From Lunatimonas sp. (GTDB lineage Bacteria > Bacteroidota > Bacteroidia > Cytophagales > Cyclobacteriaceae), in contig NZ_JAFIEU010000022.1 of the NCBI RefSeq assembly GCF_020832325.1, positions 138,692 to 202,691 of the forward strand: a stretch of DNA of 64,000 bases, in the 5' to 3' direction. Position numbers and translations under genes: made by a program. Under the pieces are notes generated by a model. The model searched no databases and was not told where the DNA came from. It worked only from the letters and a program-made list of their open reading frames with translations. Below, in pieces: positions 10,123-18,979 of the stretch. The stretch's first letter is position 1, and each line of letters opens with the position of its first letter.

Positions 10123-10719
10123 TCACCAACCTGGTACCGAGGCGCCTGCCAATTTCAGCGCATAATGCTGCAACAGGAGAATGGTTTTGGCATCTTGGAT
10201 TTCACCGGCATAGACCATTTCCATGGCCTGCTTTAGGGGAACTTCCAGCAACTCGATGTCCTCCTGTTCCTCGTCGCGGCCACCACCATCCTCCACCTTC
10301 ATCTGGTCATCGTATGCAGCAACGAAGAAGTGAAGCTTTTCTGTCACCGCACCGGGAGAGCTGTAAGCTTCAAAGACTTTTTGAACATTTTTGACCCGAT
10401 ACCCAGTCTCTTCCATGGCTTCGCGCTTGATGGTTTCTTCGGGGTTTCCCTCGTCTATCATCCCGGCACACACCTCAATCAAAAACCCGCTTTCATGCCC
10501 ATTGATAAAGGCAGGAAGCCTAAACTGCCTGGTCAATACTACCGTTTTCCGTTCCTCGTGATACAAAAGCAGGGCTGCACCATTGCCCCGGTCAAAGGCC
10601 TCCCGGACCACCGTTTCCGTGATTCCATCGCTACGCCTATATGCATAAGTCACCTTCTTCAGCGTATAATAGTTATCCGAGAGAATCTCTGTGGTCAATA
10701 TCTTAGCTCTATCACTCAT
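10123..10719 (-). CDS. Nudix hydrolase, NudK/ADP-ribose pyrophosphatase-like
   Basis: I take the ATG at 10719 (MSDRAKILTTEILSDNYYTL), giving 198 residues; an extension to 10773 adds a non-homologous looking, Trp-rich leader. The Nudix box is GMIDEGNPEETIKREAMEETGY, with the metal-binding REAMEETGY core and an Asn where many members have the first Glu. The N-terminal strands (VTYAYRRSDGITETVVREAFDRG) and EVCAGMIDEG resemble E. coli NudK, which hydrolyses GDP-mannose, so a nucleotide-sugar or ADP-ribose substrate is likely. It is followed on the same strand by aguA with a gap of about 96 bases and lies downstream of the serine hydrolase gene. Confidence 0.88.
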   Translation of the reverse strand: MSDRAKILTTEILSDNYYTLKKVTYAYRRSDGITETVVREAFDRGNGAALLLYHEERKTVVLTRQFRLPAFINGHESGFLIEVCAGMIDEGNPEETIKREAMEETGYRVKNVQKVFEAYSSPGAVTEKLHFFVAAYDDQMKVEDGGGRDEEQEDIELLEVPLKQAMEMVYAGEIQDAKTILLLQHYALKLAGASVPGW

Positions 10720-10779
10720 ATTTCTAAATCGTCTAAACCCTACCCAAAAACCGTCTTGCAAGCACTCCCCCAATCTTGG

Positions 10780-12354
10780 TCAGGAATCAAGTAACCTCAC
10801 ATTCACCTGCTGAATAAACCCCTCCTTCTCAGGGTTCAGCGTGAAAAAGACCTCCACGTTACCGTTGGCACATTCCAACACCAGGTATCCCCTCAACTGA
10901 TTCAGTGGTGTGATTTCCGAAACGCGCAGGATAGATCCGGCTTGGTCCAGCACTTGGGTCACTTGGGACTTTCTACTTTCATAAGAGCTGTCCAGAAAAA
11001 AGTTATCCGCAAAAATAGCCAGCCGATCCTCCGGCCAACCGCCCGTTAAGACTTCCAGGAGCTCATTCTTTCGTTGTTCAAGTAGGGGTGAAGGTTTTAG
11101 TTTTCTGGGCTTCAGATCCGCCAACGCAATCAACGTATCCAAAGCTTGCGCATTTAACACCCCCGGCGATCCATAGGTACGGTTGCTGAATGAAACAATG
11201 CCAATTCCATATTCGGGATAGATACGCCATTCACTGCCAAACCCGGGCAGTCCTCCACTATGGGCGATCCTCACCCGCTCCCTGCAATCCTTTAGCCAAC
11301 TAAGCCCGTAGCCGTAGGCAGTTGCGGATGCACAGTCTGTCCCTAAGGGTGTCTTGGCATGAACCAGTAGGCTATTAAAACGAACCGGTTGGTGCATTTC
11401 GCGTAGGGTGCTACGCTTTACGGGCCCTGCCTCAGCCTCGTTTCTCGGCGGCCAAGCATCCAAGTGATACGCCACATACTTGCTGAAATCATCGATCGAA
11501 CTGATCAAACCGCCCATAGCCCCATAGGCGCCATCGTGCAGGTAGGGTTCGGGTTCCCATGTGCCGCCTGTCCACCGATATCCCCAAGCCAGCGTCTCAT
11601 CCGGAATATCCGTGTATTCCCATTTGGTGTCGTGCATACCCAATGGAATCAGAATTTCTTCCGTAATATACCGCTGATAGGTTCTTCCACTTACCACGTG
11701 TATGACCTTTCCCAAAAGTGCATAGCCCAAATTACTGTACTCGTAGGTTATTCCAGGCACATTGGAAAGCGATAGGCCCTGCCTCAGCACATCCAATAGC
11801 TGCTCGTCCGAGACGTCCAACTGCCGATCCCCCCAAGGGTTGTCTTCTGGAAACCCGGCAGACATGGTCAACAAATGCTGTAAGGTGATCTCCGGCGCAT
11901 CGGTTGTGAGCCTACCGGCTTTTTCCATCTCGGGGAGGTAGTTGACTACCGGATCCATTAGATCCAGCTTCCCCTCGTCCCTCAATTTCAAAATCGCAAG
12001 GGCTGTAAAGCTTTTGCTCATGGAAGCGATGCGGTACAGCGTTCGACTGCTAGCCTCCTGACCGGTCTCTAAATTGGCCGTGCCCATGCTGGCGCTGTAT
12101 TGCAACCGACCTCCCGCAATGATGCCGAAACTCAACGAGGGATAGTGATTCTTCTCGGCGAAATCAAAAAACATCTGCTGTACCAGGGGATAGGCGTCCC
12201 CCAATCGATGAAAGGAAGTACTGTCCTCAAAGGTCGGAACCACATAGCCGGGGGTGCTTGAAAAACTCCCAGCCTCATCTGCGGTTTCTACCTGAGGGCT
12301 TTTGCAGGCTATGGCCATCAAACATCCGAAGCAAAAGAGTAGGGTAGTTTTCAT
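10780..12354 (-). CDS. Serine beta-lactamase-like hydrolase lipoprotein
   Basis: This is a class C beta-lactamase/DD-peptidase-fold lipoprotein of about 524 residues. The start at 12354 (MKTTLLFCFGCLMAIAC) gives a lipoprotein signal; a second ATG lies two codons upstream. Catalytic motifs are present in order: SMSK (nucleophile Ser near residue 111), YSN in YEYSNLGYALLGKV, and HSG in RIAHSGGLPGFGSEW. After the roughly 380-residue catalytic domain an extra C-terminal domain of about 130 residues follows. Such proteins usually act as esterases, peptidases or D-amino-acid amidases rather than antibiotic resistance enzymes. The true substrate cannot be told from the sequence. Confidence 0.88.
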   Translation of the reverse strand: MKTTLLFCFGCLMAIACKSPQVETADEAGSFSSTPGYVVPTFEDSTSFHRLGDAYPLVQQMFFDFAEKNHYPSLSFGIIAGGRLQYSASMGTANLETGQEASSRTLYRIASMSKSFTALAILKLRDEGKLDLMDPVVNYLPEMEKAGRLTTDAPEITLQHLLTMSAGFPEDNPWGDRQLDVSDEQLLDVLRQGLSLSNVPGITYEYSNLGYALLGKVIHVVSGRTYQRYITEEILIPLGMHDTKWEYTDIPDETLAWGYRWTGGTWEPEPYLHDGAYGAMGGLISSIDDFSKYVAYHLDAWPPRNEAEAGPVKRSTLREMHQPVRFNSLLVHAKTPLGTDCASATAYGYGLSWLKDCRERVRIAHSGGLPGFGSEWRIYPEYGIGIVSFSNRTYGSPGVLNAQALDTLIALADLKPRKLKPSPLLEQRKNELLEVLTGGWPEDRLAIFADNFFLDSSYESRKSQVTQVLDQAGSILRVSEITPLNQLRGYLVLECANGNVEVFFTLNPEKEGFIQQVNVRLLDS

Positions 12355-12401
12355 ATACATGCTTTTTAACCGTATGGACCTGAATGGTCTCAGGCTATAG
12401 G

Positions 12402-12986
12402 CTAATTGGAGGATAAAATAGACCTTGCCATAGACTTGTAACCATCCAGGTCCGGCAAGGGCACGGACATTTCCTTTGCCTTTTCATCCCATTCCCTCAT
12501 CTTAAGAATCAACGGGTGGTCCGGGTCGGCCTCAAATGCCGCCGCCTCTTCTGCTGTCATGACGCCTCCTTGATAGCTAAGCGTCTGTTTGCTTGCTTCG
12601 GAAAGCTTTTGGAAGTATTCAGGATACCTAAAGGTAAGGTAGCGCTTGGCCTCCACGTGGCTTTCCACCAGCTTGGCCATTAATTCCGGAAAACCCAGAT
12701 CTCTTAAAAAATCTGCACCTATCTTTTCGTGATCCAGCACACCAAAGCCTCCCATTTCCTCGAGCTGTTCTTGCTGGGCAAAAAGGTGACCAATGTCGTG
12801 AAATAAGGCTGCCAATACAACGGTGTCATCGTACCCTTCTGCCTCGGCCAACTGTGCTGCCTGACACATGTGCTCCATTTGGGAGACGGGCTCTCCTATA
12901 TAGTCGGCATCGCCAAAGGACTCGTACAACTTGAATGCTTCCTGAATCCTTTGTTCAGTGCTCAGCGAAGAATAATCTTTTCTCAT
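12402..12986 (-). CDS. HD-domain oxygenase, PhnZ-like, phosphonate-associated
   Basis: This 194-residue HD-fold protein carries H63-D64 in ALFHDIGHLF plus an earlier His in EPVSQMEHMCQAAQLA and later SHVEAKRYLTFRYPEYF. The string YIGEPVSQMEH preceding the HD pair resembles the mixed-valent di-iron oxygenase PhnZ, where a Tyr and a Glu close the active site. PhnZ cleaves the C-P bond of 1-hydroxy-2-aminoethylphosphonate. The family also includes other HD oxygenases, so the substrate is inferred. It is divergent from a transporter gene and an FAD amine oxidoreductase gene of a type found in phosphonate clusters. Family placement is good; the exact reaction is uncertain. Confidence 0.78.
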   Translation of the reverse strand: MRKDYSSLSTEQRIQEAFKLYESFGDADYIGEPVSQMEHMCQAAQLAEAEGYDDTVVLAALFHDIGHLFAQQEQLEEMGGFGVLDHEKIGADFLRDLGFPELMAKLVESHVEAKRYLTFRYPEYFQKLSEASKQTLSYQGGVMTAEEAAAFEADPDHPLILKMREWDEKAKEMSVPLPDLDGYKSMARSILSSN

Positions 12987-13287
12987 ATTCGGCGGGGACC
13001 ATTAGATGGTTGTAAAACAAAATTGCATCGTCTGCAGCTACGGCAAAAGATCCTCCCTATGGAGGTCAAATCTGCGAAGCAGAAAATCATCTGCTAAAAA
13101 TAACAAATATTTTACTTTCGTGATCCGCGCAAGTCCGTTTGTTTATTTATTTTTAGCGCATCGAATGACCAATTGGTGACTGCTCGGAGATTGGCTTTCC
13201 CACGCCCATCTCCTGCACACCCGAGGGGCATTGACCACTAAGCTAATTCCTGCCTTCTGAACCAAACCATAGGCCTAACCACTACAC
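12987..13287. other. Divergent promoter region, no gene seen
   Basis: This 301-base spacer lies between the PhnZ-like gene (minus) and the transporter gene (plus). I see no ORF of note. The string tactttcg near 13115 is one base off the Bacteroidota minus-7 box but has no good partner upstream. Confidence 0.4.
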
Positions 13288-14616
13288 ATGCTCCGAATTC
13301 CATCCGTTTCTAACAAGCTATCCTCCAGCGGGCCTTTCGCCATGAGCCTCTTCGCGGCCTGCATGGCATTTTTGACATACAGCAGCATGTATGCCTTTCG
13401 GAAACCCTTTGCCGCGGCCACTTTTGACGGGGAGAGCCTCTGGGGTATGGACCTGAAGGTTTGGCTGATCCTGGCCCAAACCCTCGGCTACATGGCAAGT
13501 AAATTTTACGGAATCAAGATGATCTCCGAGCTAACCAAGGAACGGCGCGCCATCCTTATTCTTGGGTTGATCGGTGTTTCTTGGTTGGCTTTGCTGGGCT
13601 TTGCTATATTACCAGCCCCGCTGAATATTCTATGCTTTTTACTCAACGGCTTTCCGCTGGGCTTAATTTGGGGGTTGGTATTTCACTACTTGGAAGGACG
13701 AAGGTTTACCGAGATGATGGGCAGTATCCTGGCGGTAAGCTTTGTTTTCTCTTCCGGATTTGTCAAAACGGTCGGCAAATTCCTGTTGGACACCGTGGAA
13801 GTAAACCCCTACTGGATGCCATTCTGGACAGGAGCCCTGTTTATGCCTCTGTTGGCCTTTGCGGTGCTCATGCTAAACCAAACACCTGACCCCAGTGGAG
13901 ACGACATTGCGCTCAAAACCGAGCGACTACCCATGTCCAAAAAACATCGGCGAGCGTTTTTTCGCAATTTTCGCCCGGGAATCATCTTGTTGATTTTGGT
14001 GTACATGATGCTGACTGCATTGAGAGACATTAGAGATAATTTTGCGGTTGAGATATGGGAAGGGCTAAATATCGAGGTGAATCCCGAACTGCTCACCCAA
14101 ACAGAGATCCCCATCACCTTGATCCTATTGCTGATGATGAGCCTTCTGGTCTTGGTCAAGAACAATCAAAAAGCGCTTTTTCTGTACCATGGCATCATCA
14201 TCGGCGGACTACTACTGTGTGTGGGGACCACGGTGATGGTTCGTGGGGAATTGATCGCCCCGTTTTGGTGGGTAGTGGCTACTGGTACGGGAATTTACAT
14301 GGCGTATATCCCTTTTAACTGCCTGCTGTTTGACCGACTCTTAGCGGCTTTCAAATACGTGGGAAATGTGGGGTACCTGATGTACCTCATAGATAGCTTT
14401 GGGTATTTGGGTTCTGCCGGTATCATGGTGTTTAAGCAGTTTGGAAACGTGCAGGAGCTTAGCTGGTTGCAGTTCTATGGCAATAGTTTGTTGATTTTAC
14501 TCAGTCTGGGCATCGTGTTTATGCTCATCAACGGGCTGTATTTCTATCGAAAACTGACCCACAGCGAACGTTCCAAGGTATCCACATCAATCACCCACCC
14601 AGTTTCTACCAATTAG
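13288..14616 (+). CDS. DUF5690-type major facilitator-like transporter
   Basis: This 442-residue integral membrane protein has about twelve hydrophobic segments and no signal peptide. The N-terminal string AFLTYSSMYAFRKPFAAATF resembles organophosphate:phosphate antiporters of the major facilitator superfamily (YAFRKPF), and the overall sequence matches what I recall as the DUF5690 group of Bacteroidota. It lies 6 bases before the FAD oxidoreductase gene, so the two are co-transcribed. Its partner enzymes suggest import of an organophosphonate or related anion, but that is inference from position and weak superfamily resemblance. Confidence 0.82.
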   Translation: MLRIPSVSNKLSSSGPFAMSLFAACMAFLTYSSMYAFRKPFAAATFDGESLWGMDLKVWLILAQTLGYMASKFYGIKMISELTKERRAILILGLIGVSWLALLGFAILPAPLNILCFLLNGFPLGLIWGLVFHYLEGRRFTEMMGSILAVSFVFSSGFVKTVGKFLLDTVEVNPYWMPFWTGALFMPLLAFAVLMLNQTPDPSGDDIALKTERLPMSKKHRRAFFRNFRPGIILLILVYMMLTALRDIRDNFAVEIWEGLNIEVNPELLTQTEIPITLILLLMMSLLVLVKNNQKALFLYHGIIIGGLLLCVGTTVMVRGELIAPFWWVVATGTGIYMAYIPFNCLLFDRLLAAFKYVGNVGYLMYLIDSFGYLGSAGIMVFKQFGNVQELSWLQFYGNSLLILLSLGIVFMLINGLYFYRKLTHSERSKVSTSITHPVSTN

Positions 14617-14622
14617 CCTTTT

Positions 14623-15744
14623 ATGAAGAAGACAGCCATTGTCGTAGGCGCAGGCATTGTTGGTTTGGCTATATGCAGAGCACTTCACCAAGCCGGATTT
14701 GCAGTTACCCTCCTGGAAAAATCACCTGCTCCCCAAGGTGCATCCATTCGAAACTTTGGTCTGTTTTGGCCCATCGGACAGCAGCCGGGCGAGGGATTGG
14801 AGATGGCGCAAAGATCCCGTAAAATCTGGCTGGAGATGCGAGATAAAGCGGGATTTTGGCTACAAGAAACGGGGTCCCTGCACCTGGCCTACTCAGACTT
14901 GGAGGCAGCAGTAATGCAAGAGTACGTCCATCAGGCCGCTCCGGAACGATCCGCTAACTATATCCCTCCGGCTGCCGTTCGCAAAAAATGTTCCGCTGTA
15001 CAGGTGGAGGGGCTCCAAGGAGCCCTTTGGTCTAAGGAAGAAATGTTGATGGACCCCAGGGAGGCGATTTGCAAACTGGCGGCATACTTGGATTCGCAGG
15101 AAAACATAACCTTTTTTTGGAACACCGCTGTTTCCGAAATCAGCCAACACAAGGTATATGCCGGCAAACGGTTTTGGGAGGCTGACTTGGTCTTAATCTG
15201 CACGGGATCCGAGTACGGCACACTTTTTCCAGACCAGGCAGCAAATTTTCCGCTGATCAAATGCAAGCTTCAGATGATGCGGACCCAGCCGCAGCCTACA
15301 AGCTGGCAACTACCTACTCCCTTAGCCTTTGGCCTAAGTCTGGTCCATTATCCAACTTTTCAAGTAGCACCCTCCATCCATAAGCTCACCGCTGAACTGG
15401 CTGATCACTACCCGAATTTTGTGAAGTGGGGAGTGCATGTCATGGCAGCACAAAATGCCGCCGGAGAAGTAACCATCGGGGACACGCATCAGTACGGAAA
15501 GGATCTGTCTCCGTTTGACGATATGGCGATCAACCAGGAAGTATTTGACTTTCTGCTAGAGCGGCTGAACATCGCCATCCCGAAGTTGCATCAGACCTGG
15601 CATGGCATCTATGCGAAACCGATCGACGGAAGCTGCTACTACTTCTCAGAAGTGCAGCGCGGTATTTGGATACTAAACGGGCTTGGCGGCGCTGGTATGA
15701 CATTGTCGTTTGGCTTGGCAGAAGTATGGATGGGCAGGCTTTGA
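14623..15744 (+). CDS. FAD-dependent amine oxidoreductase (DAO superfamily, phosphonate-associated type)
   Basis: The 373-residue protein begins with a dinucleotide-binding beta-alpha-beta unit, VVGAGIVGLAICRALHQAGF, at residues 6-26. It continues with SIRNFGLFWPIGQQPGEG and ends with GLGGAGMTLSFGLAE, the terminal FAD-binding string of the D-amino-acid oxidase superfamily. It looks like the FAD oxidoreductases recorded in phosphonate-degradation neighbourhoods, some of which act on 2-aminoethylphosphonate or its N-methyl form. Together with the divergent PhnZ-like HD protein this supports an aminophosphonate role. Other amine or amino acid substrates remain possible. No terminator was recognised after the gene. 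Confidence 0.82.
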   Translation: MKKTAIVVGAGIVGLAICRALHQAGFAVTLLEKSPAPQGASIRNFGLFWPIGQQPGEGLEMAQRSRKIWLEMRDKAGFWLQETGSLHLAYSDLEAAVMQEYVHQAAPERSANYIPPAAVRKKCSAVQVEGLQGALWSKEEMLMDPREAICKLAAYLDSQENITFFWNTAVSEISQHKVYAGKRFWEADLVLICTGSEYGTLFPDQAANFPLIKCKLQMMRTQPQPTSWQLPTPLAFGLSLVHYPTFQVAPSIHKLTAELADHYPNFVKWGVHVMAAQNAAGEVTIGDTHQYGKDLSPFDDMAINQEVFDFLLERLNIAIPKLHQTWHGIYAKPIDGSCYYFSEVQRGIWILNGLGGAGMTLSFGLAEVWMGRL

Positions 15745-15914
15745 TGACCATTTACCTACCAGCCGGCATTTTATCTTAAAATCGGGCAATTTGGCCGCTT
15801 TGGACGTGGCGATGGTTGATTACTGTAACCCTAAACCCAGCTATAGGACCAATCCAATGATCCGTTCCATCTGATTTGGGCTTAGTACGTATGCCACCTT
15901 CTTCCCCATTTCCC

Positions 15915-15945
15915 TTGGTTAATTCAACTAATCAAACTAACTTTT
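15915..15945 (+). promoter_or_regulatory. Candidate Bacteroidota-type promoter for hsdM
   Basis: TTG at 15915-15917 and taactttt at 15938-15945 are separated by 20 bases, close to the TTTG / TAnnTTTG pattern used by the Bacteroidota housekeeping sigma factor, with the last G missing. It lies 31 bases before the hsdM start. Confidence 0.4.
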
Positions 15946-15976
15946 CCATCTATTATTTTTCACTGTTTCAGGAAAC

Positions 15977-17587
15977 ATGACTCAATCAGATATTAAGAAC
16001 CTGGAGAAAGAACTCTGGGATGCTGCGGACGACCTTAGAGGCAACTCTAAATTAACCGCTGCCGAATACAAAGATCCCCTTCTAGGCCTCGTGCTACTCC
16101 GATTTGCCCAAAACCGATACGAGGATGCAAAAGTAGAGGTGGAGAAAAACCTTTCCATCAATCCACGAACGGGTGAAAAGCGTGATGCCAACAAAGACGA
16201 CTTTGCCGCAGCAGGAGCGATCAAGCTACCTGAAAAAGCCAAATACGACTACCTGGTAGACTTACCGGAAAGCGAAGATATCGCAGAGGCCATCAATACA
16301 GCCATGAAGCTGATTGAAGCAGAATATCCCGATCTGGCCGGTATACTACCCAAAAGCTATCAGGAGTTTGACGCTAAACTTCTTCGAGACTTGGTAAGGG
16401 TATTTAATTCCGATGCCGTCAAAAAGGCCAAAGGAGATGTTTTTGGCAGAATCTATGAATTCTTCCTGATGAAATTTTCCATGCAGGGTGCTGGTGCGCA
16501 AGAGGGGGGAGAATTCTTCACGCCGCCTTCTTTGGTGAATCTGATCATCAACTTTATACAGCCCAATCGTGGTATTATCCATGATCCGGCCTGTGGATCG
16601 GGAGGGATGTTTGTACAGACCGCCCACTTTATCAAAAGCCACGATGGCAACAAATCCGTCAATGAGGCCATTACCGTCTATGGCACCGAACTCAAAAGCA
16701 ACAACGCCAAACTAGCCAAGATGAACTTGGCGATCCATGGGATTGAGGGAAAGATTATGGAAAGCAATAGCTTCTATACCAACCCCTTCAACCTGACTGG
16801 GAAATGTGACTTTGTTATGGCCAATCCTCCCTTCAACGTGGATAAAGTAGATGCTAAAAACAAATTCCTTACCGAAGACGAGCGCTTGCCCTTCGGTGCA
16901 CCACTGACCGGAAAAGGAACCATTGGCAACGGAAACTACCTGTGGATGCAGTATTTCTACTCCTACCTGAACGAAACAGGAAGAGCAGGTTTTGTCATGG
17001 CTTCTTCCGCTACGGATGCCGGAAATGCCGAAAAGCTGATCCGCCAAAAGTTAATAGAAACAGGTGCCATCGAATGCATCGTATCCGTCGGCAACAACTT
17101 CTTCTATACCCGAAGTTTGCCTTGCCACTTGTGGTTTTACAACAAAGGCAAAAAGCCCGAAAACAAAAACAAAATCCTGATGATCGATGCACGCAATGTG
17201 TATCGCAAAGTGACTACCACCATCAATGATTTTACAGATGAGCAACTCGAAGGCCTCACGGCTATCATCAATGCGTTTAGAGGGGATGATTCCCTTTTAA
17301 GTCCGTCATTGCGAGGAACGAAGCAATCTCACAACAATAAATGGTTACAAGAGCACTTCCCTGAGGGGAACTATCAGGACGTAGAGGGCTTGTGTAAAAT
17401 AGTAGACTTGGAGGAAGTCATCGAGCAGGATTACAGCTTAACTCCCGGACGCTATGTGGGTGTAAGCATTGAACTGGATATGGATTTTGATTATCAGAGT
17501 AGGATAAAGGAAATCCATGCTGAACTAGGTCTGCTCAATGAGGAAGCAAATAAGCTGATGTTTAAAATCCAATCACTTGTGATATGA
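15977..17587 (+). CDS. hsdM: Type I restriction-modification DNA methyltransferase subunit
   Basis: HsdM transfers a methyl group from S-adenosylmethionine to adenine N6 in the site chosen by HsdS. The 536-residue protein has the helical N-terminal domain (LEKELWDAADDLRGNSKLTAAEYKDP), the AdoMet motif DPACGSGGMF (D203 onward) and the catalytic NPPF (N283). It starts at ATG 15977 and its end overlaps hsdS by four bases (ATGA). Residues about 440-455 (LLSPSLRGTKQSHNNK) are not part of the usual fold. They are the translation of a short dispersed repeat at 17303-17330 inserted in frame in the C-terminal part. The gene is otherwise intact and probably active. Confidence 0.97.
   Translation: MTQSDIKNLEKELWDAADDLRGNSKLTAAEYKDPLLGLVLLRFAQNRYEDAKVEVEKNLSINPRTGEKRDANKDDFAAAGAIKLPEKAKYDYLVDLPESEDIAEAINTAMKLIEAEYPDLAGILPKSYQEFDAKLLRDLVRVFNSDAVKKAKGDVFGRIYEFFLMKFSMQGAGAQEGGEFFTPPSLVNLIINFIQPNRGIIHDPACGSGGMFVQTAHFIKSHDGNKSVNEAITVYGTELKSNNAKLAKMNLAIHGIEGKIMESNSFYTNPFNLTGKCDFVMANPPFNVDKVDAKNKFLTEDERLPFGAPLTGKGTIGNGNYLWMQYFYSYLNETGRAGFVMASSATDAGNAEKLIRQKLIETGAIECIVSVGNNFFYTRSLPCHLWFYNKGKKPENKNKILMIDARNVYRKVTTTINDFTDEQLEGLTAIINAFRGDDSLLSPSLRGTKQSHNNKWLQEHFPEGNYQDVEGLCKIVDLEEVIEQDYSLTPGRYVGVSIELDMDFDYQSRIKEIHAELGLLNEEANKLMFKIQSLVI
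17303..17330 (+). repeat. Short dispersed repeat inserted in frame in hsdM
   Basis: The 28-base string beginning ccgtcattgcgaggaacg and ending aagcaatctc reads as PSLRGTKQS in the hsdM frame. From memory, this string (CATTGCGAGG..CGAAGCAATC) recurs as a dispersed element between and inside genes in Bacteroidota and several other phyla. I saw no second copy in this window. Confidence 0.65.
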
Positions 17588-18804
17588 AAGAAGGTTGGAA
17601 AGAATATCGACTGTATGATTTGGCAAAAGTAACAATGGGCCTTTCTCCAAAAGGAGATTCCTATAATAATTCAAACATTGGAATTGGATTGTTAAATGGA
17701 CCAACAGAATTTGGGGACACTTTTCCTGATTGTACTCTGTATACCACTGACCCTAAAAGGATTTGTAAAAAAGGAGATTTAATTTTCTGTGTCCGAGGTT
17801 CTACAACTGGAAGAATGAATTGGGCAGATAAACCTTATGCTTTAGGTAGAGGGGTATGTTCTATCCGAGGTAAAGATGACCTTACAACAAAGTTTTTGAA
17901 ACATCTATTAACCAATAACCTTCCAGCCCTTCTGCAAATAACTGGTGGAGGAACATTTCCAAATCTAAGAAAAGAAGACATCAATGGTTTCAAGTTTGAA
18001 GCACCTAGTAGCTACAAAAAAATAGCAGCCATCCTATCGGCCTATGATGACCTGATCGAAAACAACCTGAGGCGCATCAAGCTACTGGAAGAAAAAGCCC
18101 AAATCACCTACGAGGAGTGGTTTGTCCGCATGAAATTCCCCGGCCATGAGAGTACTCCGATCAATGAGGAAACGGGATTACCAGAGGGGTGGAGAAATTT
18201 AACCTTAGGGGACTTTTTAACCTTAAACTATGGAAAAGCATTAAAGGCAGGTGAACGAATACCGGGTCCATTTAAAGTTTACGGTTCCTCCGGTGAAGTA
18301 GGTACGCATAATAAAGCTCTTATTGAAGGACCAGGAGTTATTGTTGGTAGAAAAGGAAATGTTGGTTCGGTATTTTGGGAACCTAAGGACTTTTACCCAA
18401 TTGATACAGTCTACTATGTTAGTAGTGATGTAAGCCTTTATTTTTGCTACTATAACCTGAAAGGCCAAAGGTTCATTAATAATGATGCTGCTGTTCCAGG
18501 TCTAAATAGAAGCTCAGCTTATCTGCACAAGTCATTTCTTCCTTCAAAATCAATCTTAGAAAAATTTGACTTGGTTGTTGAGGACCTTTTTGACCTTTCC
18601 GAAAATTATAAAAAGCAAAACCAACTCCTCAAAGAAGCTCGAGACATTCTTCTTCCTCGCTTAATGACAGGAATGATCGACGTGGATCAGCTGGACTTGA
18701 GTGCTTTTGAAAATGGGGATGGGGATAAGATGCTGATGGCGGCGGAGCCGGAAGGAAGCTATTCCATAAAAAAAAAGAATGATGAAGTGATCAATCAAAA
18801 TTAA
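17584..18804 (+). CDS. hsdS: Type I restriction-modification specificity subunit
   Basis: HsdS selects the bipartite target sequence for methylation and cleavage. The 406-residue protein has two target-recognition domains, about residues 1-140 and 200-345. They are split by a conserved helical spacer, KKIAAILSAYDDLIENNLRRIKLLEEKAQITYEEWF, and closed by a second spacer, LKEARDILLPRLMTGMIDVD. The two recognition domains are AT-rich at DNA level, while the spacer is richer in GC and similar to hsdM. This is the usual signature of recognition-domain exchange. The start overlaps hsdM (ATGA), implying translational coupling. No inverted repeats for phase variation were seen. Confidence 0.96.
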   Translation: MKEGWKEYRLYDLAKVTMGLSPKGDSYNNSNIGIGLLNGPTEFGDTFPDCTLYTTDPKRICKKGDLIFCVRGSTTGRMNWADKPYALGRGVCSIRGKDDLTTKFLKHLLTNNLPALLQITGGGTFPNLRKEDINGFKFEAPSSYKKIAAILSAYDDLIENNLRRIKLLEEKAQITYEEWFVRMKFPGHESTPINEETGLPEGWRNLTLGDFLTLNYGKALKAGERIPGPFKVYGSSGEVGTHNKALIEGPGVIVGRKGNVGSVFWEPKDFYPIDTVYYVSSDVSLYFCYYNLKGQRFINNDAAVPGLNRSSAYLHKSFLPSKSILEKFDLVVEDLFDLSENYKKQNQLLKEARDILLPRLMTGMIDVDQLDLSAFENGDGDKMLMAAEPEGSYSIKKKNDEVINQN

Positions 18805-18846
18805 CTTAAAAGTGAATCAAATTTGGAAATTAACTTATAAGTGAAT
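18801..18846. promoter_or_regulatory. Pair of palindromic operator-like repeats before the XRE gene
   Basis: Two copies of ttaacttaWaagtgaat lie at 18801-18817 and 18830-18846, differing at one base. The core acttataagt of the second copy is a perfect palindrome; the first has a central mismatch. Repeat spacing is 29 bases, near three helical turns. They sit at the end of hsdS, about 134 bases before the XRE regulator start, a plausible place for autoregulation. Confidence 0.5.
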
Positions 18847-18979
18847 ATGTTTAGTTGTCAAACGTGTGCTAATGAAGACTTGGTAGATGAGTTGTTTTAA
18901 CTAGACAAGAACGAGTTGATTTAGAACTACAAAACCATTAGCAGATTGAAGAATTTCAGAGGAAAAAAGTGAAACTACC

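Noticed and set aside
18847-18900. 17-codon frame MFSCQTCANEDLVDELF between hsdS and the XRE gene
   Set aside because: Too short; the CxxC pair alone is not evidence. It may be a leftover of a toxin-like partner but nothing supports that.
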